From 1-14-0-20-39-34 sp043800545 (GTDB lineage: Bacteria > Patescibacteriota > Patescibacteriia > Magasanikbacterales > UBA922), in NCBI GenBank assembly GCA_043800545.1, contig JAZDMW010000016.1:1-18539 (forward strand): DNA of 18,539 nt, read 5' to 3'. Shown here piece after piece: positions 15,465 to 18,539 of the stretch. The position numbers were made by a program, and so were the translations under genes. The notes below the pieces were generated by a model. The model worked only from the letters and a program-made list of their open reading frames with translations, searched no databases and had not been told where the DNA came from. Every line of letters starts with the position of its first letter. Position 1 is the stretch's first letter.

Positions 15465-15540
15465 GCCATCTTAGCTCAGCTGGTAGAGCAACGGTTTTGT
15501 AAACCGTGGGTCCGGGGTCCGAGTCCCCGAGATGGCTCCA
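15465..15540 (+). tRNA. tRNA-Thr (anticodon TGT)
   Basis: A full cloverleaf is visible: acceptor GCCATCT/AGATGGC, D-arm GCTC...GAGC, anticodon stem ACGGT/ACCGT around loop TTTGTAA (anticodon TGT), and T-arm CGGGG/CCCCG. The 3' end is encoded as discriminator T followed by CCA. It lies 8 bases after the TPR gene and probably matures from the glyS-operon transcript. Confidence 0.96.
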
Positions 15541-15541
15541 T

Positions 15542-15563
15542 GAAAGACGCGAAAGCGTCTTTC
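15542..15563 (+). terminator. GAAA-loop hairpin between the two tRNAs
   Basis: A 9-bp perfect stem (GAAAGACGC with GCGTCTTTC) closes a GAAA tetraloop and is followed by a broken T tract (TCTT). It may be a partial terminator after tRNA-Thr or only a structured spacer guiding tRNA end processing. The weak T-run makes readthrough into tRNA-Tyr likely, since no separate promoter for that tRNA is visible. Confidence 0.5.
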
Positions 15564-15570
15564 TCTTAAA

Positions 15571-15652
15571 GGATAGGTTCCCGAGCGGTCAAAGGGGACA
15601 GACTGTAAATCTGTTGGCTCAGCCTTCGGAGGTTCGAATCCTCCCCTGTCCA
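15571..15652 (+). tRNA. tRNA-Tyr (anticodon GTA)
   Basis: This is a class II tRNA with a long variable arm. Acceptor GGATAGG pairs with CCTGTCC, the anticodon stem ACAGA/TCTGT holds loop CTGTAAA (anticodon GTA), and the variable arm is TGGCTCAGCCTTCGGA-like. The T-arm is GGAGG/CCTCC around TTCGAAT. The discriminator is A at 15652. The next bases are CAA rather than CCA, so the 3' CCA is not encoded, unlike the neighbouring tRNA-Thr. Confidence 0.95.
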
Positions 15653-15653
15653 C

Positions 15654-15677
15654 AAAAAACGCATATGCGTTTTTTTT
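15654..15677 (+). terminator. Terminator after the tRNA pair
   Basis: AAAAAACGC (15654-15662) pairs with GCGTTTTTT (15667-15675) around the loop ATAT, and the T-run continues to 15677. It directly follows tRNA-Tyr and ends the glyS-to-tRNA unit. Confidence 0.85.
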
Positions 15678-15703
15678 GTATATACAGAATTTTATGGTAT
15701 ATT
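15675..15703 (+). promoter_or_regulatory. Promoter of the Kunitz/Kazal lipoprotein gene
   Basis: TTTGTA (15675-15680), a 17-base spacer and TATATT (15698-15703) preceded by TGG form an extended -10 promoter. The -35 element overlaps the T-run of the preceding terminator. Transcription should start near 15710, with a leader of about 20 bases. Confidence 0.65.
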
Positions 15704-15730
15704 AATAGAGTAAATGTATCTATTTTTTAT

Positions 15731-16684
15731 ATGAAAAAAATATTTTTAATTCTCTTTGCTTTTCTCTTTGTTGGTGCTGCGTGTGAACAAGTACAACAGC
15801 CTCCTGTGGTAGAACAACAAGGGGAGGAAATTATTATTGATATTTTTCCTGAACCAGAACCTGAACCAGAGCAACCTGTGGAAAAAGCGCCAAATGCAAT
15901 TGGAGATGCAAACAGATGTAGTTTGGCTCCTGATGTAGGCCCATGTCGTGGAAGTTTTCCAAGATATTATTATGATTTAGAAAAAGGATGTACTGAGTTC
16001 ACTTGGGGAGGATGCCAAGGTATTGTCCCTTTTGAATCTGTGAATGAATGTATGAATGTTTGTGGTAAAGTTGTCTTGGGAGAAAATGGTGAGCCTGAAG
16101 TGGTTCCTGAACAACCCGAAGAACCTGTACAACCTCCGCAACAACCACAACAACCTGTGCAACCACCAGAACAGCCAAAACCAGAAAAAATAGATTGTAA
16201 TCCAGGATTAGGACCTGTCTGTACAGCAGATAACGTGACATATGCGGATGATTGTGAAGCTATGGGGGATGGAAAGATTGTAACATTATGGGGTGCTACT
16301 TGTGAGGAATTGGAGGAGAATAAAGAAAAACTTGATTGTAATCCAGGATTAGGTCCGGTATGTACGGCAGACAATATGACGTATGCGGATGATTGCTCTG
16401 CTGAGGCAGCTGGAAAAATTGTGACCATGTGGGGACAAGCATGTCCAGAAGAACCAGAACAACCAGCAGGATGTACAGATAATGACAATGATGGGGCTTT
16501 TGGTGGTGTTGGTTGTACTCCGTATGATTGTGATGATAACTTTAAATTTGTTCCTTTTGATTTTGAAGTGTGTATTGATGGAATTGATAATGATTGTGAC
16601 GGAAAAGTGGATGAAGATGGTTGTAAGAATCGGAGGATATGTCTTGGTGAGGGGTGTGCGAGTACCATTACCTATGTAGATTAG
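15731..16684 (+). CDS. Secreted lipoprotein with Kunitz, two Kazal-like and MopE-like domains
   Basis: The 317-residue protein starts at the ATG at 15731; a longer in-frame reading from 15506 would run through both tRNAs and is rejected. The signal peptide MKKIFLILFAFLFVGAAC ends in a lipobox with C18. After an acidic, Pro-rich linker a Kunitz/BPTI-type domain has six cysteines (C63, C72, C87, C95, C107, C111), spacing 8-14-7-11-3 against 8-15-7-12-3 in BPTI. The reactive-site context is GPCRG, so P1 would be R73, predicting trypsin-like targets. A second Pro/Gln-rich linker (125-152) follows. Two Kazal-like repeats of the four-cysteine bacterial type span 155-191 and 202-238 (GPVCTADNVTYADDC form). 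The C-terminus (248-298) is MopE-like: CTDNDNDG, YDCDD and DGIDNDCDGKVDEDGC, probably calcium-binding. It is likely a surface-anchored protease inhibitor. Confidence 0.85.
   Translation: MKKIFLILFAFLFVGAACEQVQQPPVVEQQGEEIIIDIFPEPEPEPEQPVEKAPNAIGDANRCSLAPDVGPCRGSFPRYYYDLEKGCTEFTWGGCQGIVPFESVNECMNVCGKVVLGENGEPEVVPEQPEEPVQPPQQPQQPVQPPEQPKPEKIDCNPGLGPVCTADNVTYADDCEAMGDGKIVTLWGATCEELEENKEKLDCNPGLGPVCTADNMTYADDCSAEAAGKIVTMWGQACPEEPEQPAGCTDNDNDGAFGGVGCTPYDCDDNFKFVPFDFEVCIDGIDNDCDGKVDEDGCKNRRICLGEGCASTITYVD
16193..16444 (+). repeat. Tandem duplication encoding two Kazal-like units
   Basis: Bases 16193-16303 and 16334-16444 encode two 37-residue units offset by 141 bases. They share long DNA identity (for example GATTGTAATCCAGGATTAGG in both), which indicates a fairly recent internal duplication. 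The second unit ends AEAAGKIVTMWGQAC, closer to the bacterial Kazal consensus than the first. Confidence 0.85.
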
Positions 16685-16702
16685 AGATAAAAGAATGATT
16701 AT

Positions 16703-16729
16703 AAAAACAGAGCTTATTGCTCTGTTTTT
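16703..16729. terminator. Bidirectional terminator overlapping the end of the HTH gene
   Basis: AAAAACAGAGC (16703-16713) pairs with GCTCTGTTTTT (16719-16729) around the loop TTATT, with T-runs in both directions. It lies 18 bases after the lipoprotein stop on the plus strand. On the minus strand the final codons of the convergent HTH gene lie in one arm, and its TAA stop (16714-16716) lies in the loop. Confidence 0.85.
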
Positions 16730-17022
16730 TCATCTGGATTAAAGGCTTTGATACTGGGAGAATAGAGTTTATTTCGTATTTTCCACTTATCCACATATTG
16801 GCCAATGCCGGCAAGATCTCGTTTGTTTTGTATCGTGACTTTTTGTTGTGACCATTTTACCAGGCTCTCAAAGTTAATTTTGTATCTGCCTCCAACCACG
16901 ATATATGCCAGTTCATCGGCTTTTATACCCCTCCGGATGGTTTGAGGGTTTACTCCAAAGAGTTTTGCTGCTTCAGAGATGGAAACTCGTATGGGGGATT
17001 GGGATTTTTCTTTTTTGTCCAT
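16714..17022 (-). CDS. Small DNA-binding protein, excisionase/MerR-type helix-turn-helix
   Basis: The 102-residue protein has one clear domain at about 11-60. ISEAAKLFGVNPQTIRRGIK is a helix-turn-helix of the HTH_17/excisionase type, and YIVVGGRYKINFESLVKW is the following wing and short helix where these proteins usually place R/Y contacts. The remainder (about 61-102) is basic, contains IQNKRDLAGIGQYVDKWKIR and has no assigned fold. No ligand-binding or recombinase domain is fused. It diverges from the sigma-factor gene across a 272-base intergenic region, so it could regulate itself and the sigma factor. No phage or integrase genes are present here, so an excisionase role is not supported. 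It is convergent with the lipoprotein gene. Confidence 0.8.
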   Translation of the reverse strand: MDKKEKSQSPIRVSISEAAKLFGVNPQTIRRGIKADELAYIVVGGRYKINFESLVKWSQQKVTIQNKRDLAGIGQYVDKWKIRNKLYSPSIKAFNPDEKTEQ

Positions 17023-17047
17023 ATTTTTGTATAGATTATCGTATATA

Positions 17048-17077
17048 AGTATAGCATGTGGACAACTTTTTTGTAAA
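17048..17077 (-). promoter_or_regulatory. Promoter of the HTH gene
   Basis: On the minus strand TTTACA (17072-17077) is 18 bases from TATACT (17048-17053), preceded by TGC at 17054-17056, an extended -10. The start would be near 17041, leaving about 19 bases before the ATG. Confidence 0.6.
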
Positions 17078-17090
17078 TTTTATTCTATTT

Positions 17091-17110
17091 TTTGGCTTTA
17101 TTTAGCTAAA
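17091..17110. repeat. Imperfect palindrome, possible operator in the divergent region
   Basis: TTTGGCT, six bases, then AGCTAAA forms a 7-6-7 inverted repeat with one mismatch. A third half-site AGCCAAA lies at 17233-17239, just downstream of the predicted sigma-gene start point. This arrangement could bind the divergent HTH protein, but in such AT-rich DNA it could also be chance. Confidence 0.35.
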
Positions 17111-17142
17111 ATTAGGGAAAAAAGAGTCAGATATTGAAAAAA

Positions 17143-17171
17143 GTGACAAAACCCCGTATTTTCCGTATACT
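17143..17171 (+). promoter_or_regulatory. Possible upstream promoter of the sigma-factor gene
   Basis: GTGACA (17143-17148), a 17-base spacer and TATACT (17166-17171). The spacer carries two copies of CCGTAT, 9 bases apart, which might be a protein-binding site. There is no TG extension, so this is weaker than the promoter at 17189. Confidence 0.35.
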
Positions 17172-17188
17172 GGAAGGGTAGGGAAGAC

Positions 17189-17217
17189 TTGATTTTTTCT
17201 GTGTTTTTTGATATACT
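17189..17217 (+). promoter_or_regulatory. Main promoter of the sigma-factor operon
   Basis: TTGATT (17189-17194), a 17-base spacer and TATACT (17212-17217) preceded by TGA. It is nearly the same arrangement as the glyS promoter. The start point would be near 17224, giving a leader of about 70 bases to the ATG at 17295. Confidence 0.7.
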
Positions 17218-17294
17218 TCCTTATGTTATTTTAGCCAAATATTAAAGGTTTTTTGAGCAAGTGTAACATATTGTCCACTTTCTCGTCTTCTATT

Positions 17295-17840
17295 ATGAAA
17301 GACCTATTACAAGAGAAAAAAATACTGTACAAAGTAGTCGTTCAAAAGAATCCGGATGCGTATGCCGAACTCTACGATCGATATGTAGAAAAGATATATC
17401 GGTTTGTCTACTATAAAGTACGGTCAAAAGAGGAAGCAGAGGACTTGGTCAGTGATATCTTCCTCAAGTGCTGGAACTATCTTATCTCACAGCCAAAAGC
17501 GGGGATTAGTAGTTTTAGTGGGCTTATCTATAAGATTGCAAGAAATGCTATTGTGGATGTGTACCGAAATAAAGCCAGAAATCAAGAATATCCTTTAGAA
17601 ATGGGTTTCGATATCCCAGATACGAGTGCACTGGAAAAAATGGATACACACTTAGAAATAGAAAATATACTCGAGCTTATCCAAAAATTGAAGCATGAGT
17701 ATCAAGAAGTGATTCTCCTCAAATATGTTGAGGAACTCAGTATTGGAGAAATTGCTCGTATTTTAGAAAAAAGTCAAACTTCTGTGAGGGTTATACTTCA
17801 CAGAGCTACAAAAAAATTAAAAGAACTTGCGAATAAATAG
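17295..17840 (+). CDS. RNA polymerase sigma-70 family (ECF-like) sigma factor
   Basis: The 181-residue protein has only sigma regions 2 and 4. Region 2 spans about 20-90: AYAELYDRYVEKIYRFVYYK, then SKEEAEDLVSDIFLKCWNYL, the core-binding and -10 recognition helices, ending GLIYKIARNAIVDVYRN. Region 4 spans about 125-178: LKHEYQEVILLKYVEELSIG, then the helix-turn-helix EIARILEKSQTSVRVILHRA that reads the -35. Region 3 is absent, as in ECF sigmas. I chose ATG 17295 because MKDLLQEKK fits the family start; an in-frame TTG at 17253 would add 14 residues without family support. The following membrane protein gene starts 12 bases later and may control it. Confidence 0.9.
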   Translation: MKDLLQEKKILYKVVVQKNPDAYAELYDRYVEKIYRFVYYKVRSKEEAEDLVSDIFLKCWNYLISQPKAGISSFSGLIYKIARNAIVDVYRNKARNQEYPLEMGFDIPDTSALEKMDTHLEIENILELIQKLKHEYQEVILLKYVEELSIGEIARILEKSQTSVRVILHRATKKLKELANK

Positions 17841-17852
17841 CAAGAAATCACT

Positions 17853-18539
17853 ATGGTGTTTTCCCCTGAACAACTGAAGGATTTGAAAAAACGTGAGAGC
17901 CAGCTAAACCCTGACTCTGTTTGGGTTAAGAAAAACCGTGAGTACTTACTTTCTCAAATTAGAAATACAACCACAGAAGAAACAAAATCATTTTTACAAT
18001 ATGATGTTTTTCAGTGGGTACATATGTTTGTACCAAAAATGGTACGTTCTGTTGCTCTGAAGGCACTCGTATTTATTCTTGTTCTTTCTACCACTTTGGG
18101 TGGTTGGGCAGCAAGCGCAAGTGCCTCACCAGATAGTCCACTTTGGCAGGTAAAAAGAGCGACTCAAAAATTGGATGAGGCTACATCAATGAATCCAGAA
18201 TCAAAAGCAGATGCGAGAAAAAGAATTCTTGCTACCAGTGCAGATGAGGTAAAACACTTCGCACAAAAGAAGGGAAAAGATTCTGTACAAAAATTAGTTG
18301 TAGCGAGTGATCATTTAAAAACTTCTGTTGAATCTGTACAAAAAAGTATTGAAGAGGTAAAAACAGAAAATGCTGTAAATTTGGCTCTTGATCTTTCCAA
18401 AGTAACCACTGAGGCAAGTAAAACATTGAAAGATGCTATAGGAGAACTTCATAGTGAAACTGATCAAGAAGTAATCGATGCAGCAAAAGAAGTTCTCATT
18501 ACAACAAAAGAAGTGGATGGTAAGACGCTCGATGCTATG
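17853..18539 (+). CDS. DUF5667-like membrane protein, putative sigma-linked regulator (3' partial)
   Basis: The gene is open from the ATG at 17853 to the window end, 229 codons with no stop. Residues 1-63 are charged and soluble (FSPEQLKDLKKRE; NPDSVWVKKNREYLL). One membrane helix spans about 67-88 (ALKALVFILVLSTTLGGW) and ends in the ASASA signal-like region. The exported part begins SPDSPLWQVKRATQKLDEA. This is the hallmark of DUF5667-type proteins, whose consensus resembles PGDxLYPVKRAxE, followed by long heptad-rich helices (EEVKTENAVNLALDLSKVTT). It is 12 bases downstream of the sigma-factor gene and surely co-transcribed. A cytosolic domain plus membrane helix plus outer sensor suggests an anti-sigma-like or sensor role, but no zinc anti-sigma motif is visible. 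Confidence 0.75.
   Translation, partial: MVFSPEQLKDLKKRESQLNPDSVWVKKNREYLLSQIRNTTTEETKSFLQYDVFQWVHMFVPKMVRSVALKALVFILVLSTTLGGWAASASASPDSPLWQVKRATQKLDEATSMNPESKADARKRILATSADEVKHFAQKKGKDSVQKLVVASDHLKTSVESVQKSIEEVKTENAVNLALDLSKVTTEASKTLKDAIGELHSETDQEVIDAAKEVLITTKEVDGKTLDAM

Noticed and set aside
15506..15730. In-frame extension of the Kunitz/Kazal lipoprotein gene through the tRNAs
   Set aside because: The extension crosses tRNA-Thr, tRNA-Tyr and a terminator. The ATG at 15731 is preceded by a promoter and gives a proper lipoprotein signal.
15970..16668. Long minus-strand open frame (232 codons)
   Set aside because: It is a shadow of the Kazal/MopE coding strand; the composition (Ser/Pro/Gly-rich) mirrors the real protein and there is no promoter.
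17253..17294. TTG start for the sigma factor
   Set aside because: It adds 14 residues with no family similarity; ATG 17295 starts the usual sequence and has T at -1 like the other genes.
1..18539. UGA recoded as glycine (Gracilibacteria-type code)
   Set aside because: All genes are full length with no in-frame TGA, and a TGA lies directly before the start at 888, so the standard code fits; only avoidance of TGA as a stop is noted.
1..18539. CRISPR arrays, insertion sequences, integrases or prophage genes
   Set aside because: No regularly spaced repeats, transposase motifs or phage structural genes were seen; the excisionase-like HTH protein alone does not indicate a mobile element.

Overview
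The window looks like a chromosome fragment from a Candidate Phyla Radiation (Patescibacteria) bacterium. It is AT-rich and very densely coded, with gaps of a few bases between genes. It carries DUF4012, DUF5667-like, short TsaB-like and MopE/Kazal proteins that are common in these small-genome lineages. The lineage is inferred from content and style; there is no rRNA to prove it. UGA is not recoded as glycine, because all genes stay open under the standard code.

Positions 1-9473 form one long forward transcription unit. It holds a partial winged-helix regulator with a nucleotidyltransferase-like domain, a short TsaB-like protein, a membrane GT2 glycosyltransferase, a two-helix membrane protein, a DUF4012 protein, MreB, a GT4 glycosyltransferase, DNA polymerase III delta', a seven-Asp-box lipoprotein, ribosome recycling factor and a small membrane-anchored protein. 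It ends at a strong hairpin terminator. The unit mixes envelope and cell-shape genes with replication and translation genes. Next comes an orphan gene (9498-10442) with its own promoter and terminator, convergent with a MazG-type pyrophosphohydrolase gene on the minus strand.

Positions 10927-15652 hold a second forward unit: a promoter, a compact glycine T-box riboswitch with an explicit antiterminator/terminator switch, glycyl-tRNA synthetase, an M16 peptidase, triosephosphate isomerase, a membrane-anchored TPR protein, and then tRNA-Thr(UGU) and tRNA-Tyr(GUA).

Positions 15675-16729 hold a secreted lipoprotein with an unusual order of domains: Kunitz (P1 Arg), two Kazal-like repeats and a MopE-like calcium-binding tail. 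After it a minus-strand excisionase/MerR-like DNA-binding protein diverges from a sigma-70/ECF-like sigma factor. The sigma factor is followed by a DUF5667-like membrane protein that runs off the end and may be its regulatory partner.

Two window-wide patterns stand out. Almost every start codon has U at position -1 and lacks a clear Shine-Dalgarno sequence. Every promoter I trust most has an extended -10 (TGn) element.
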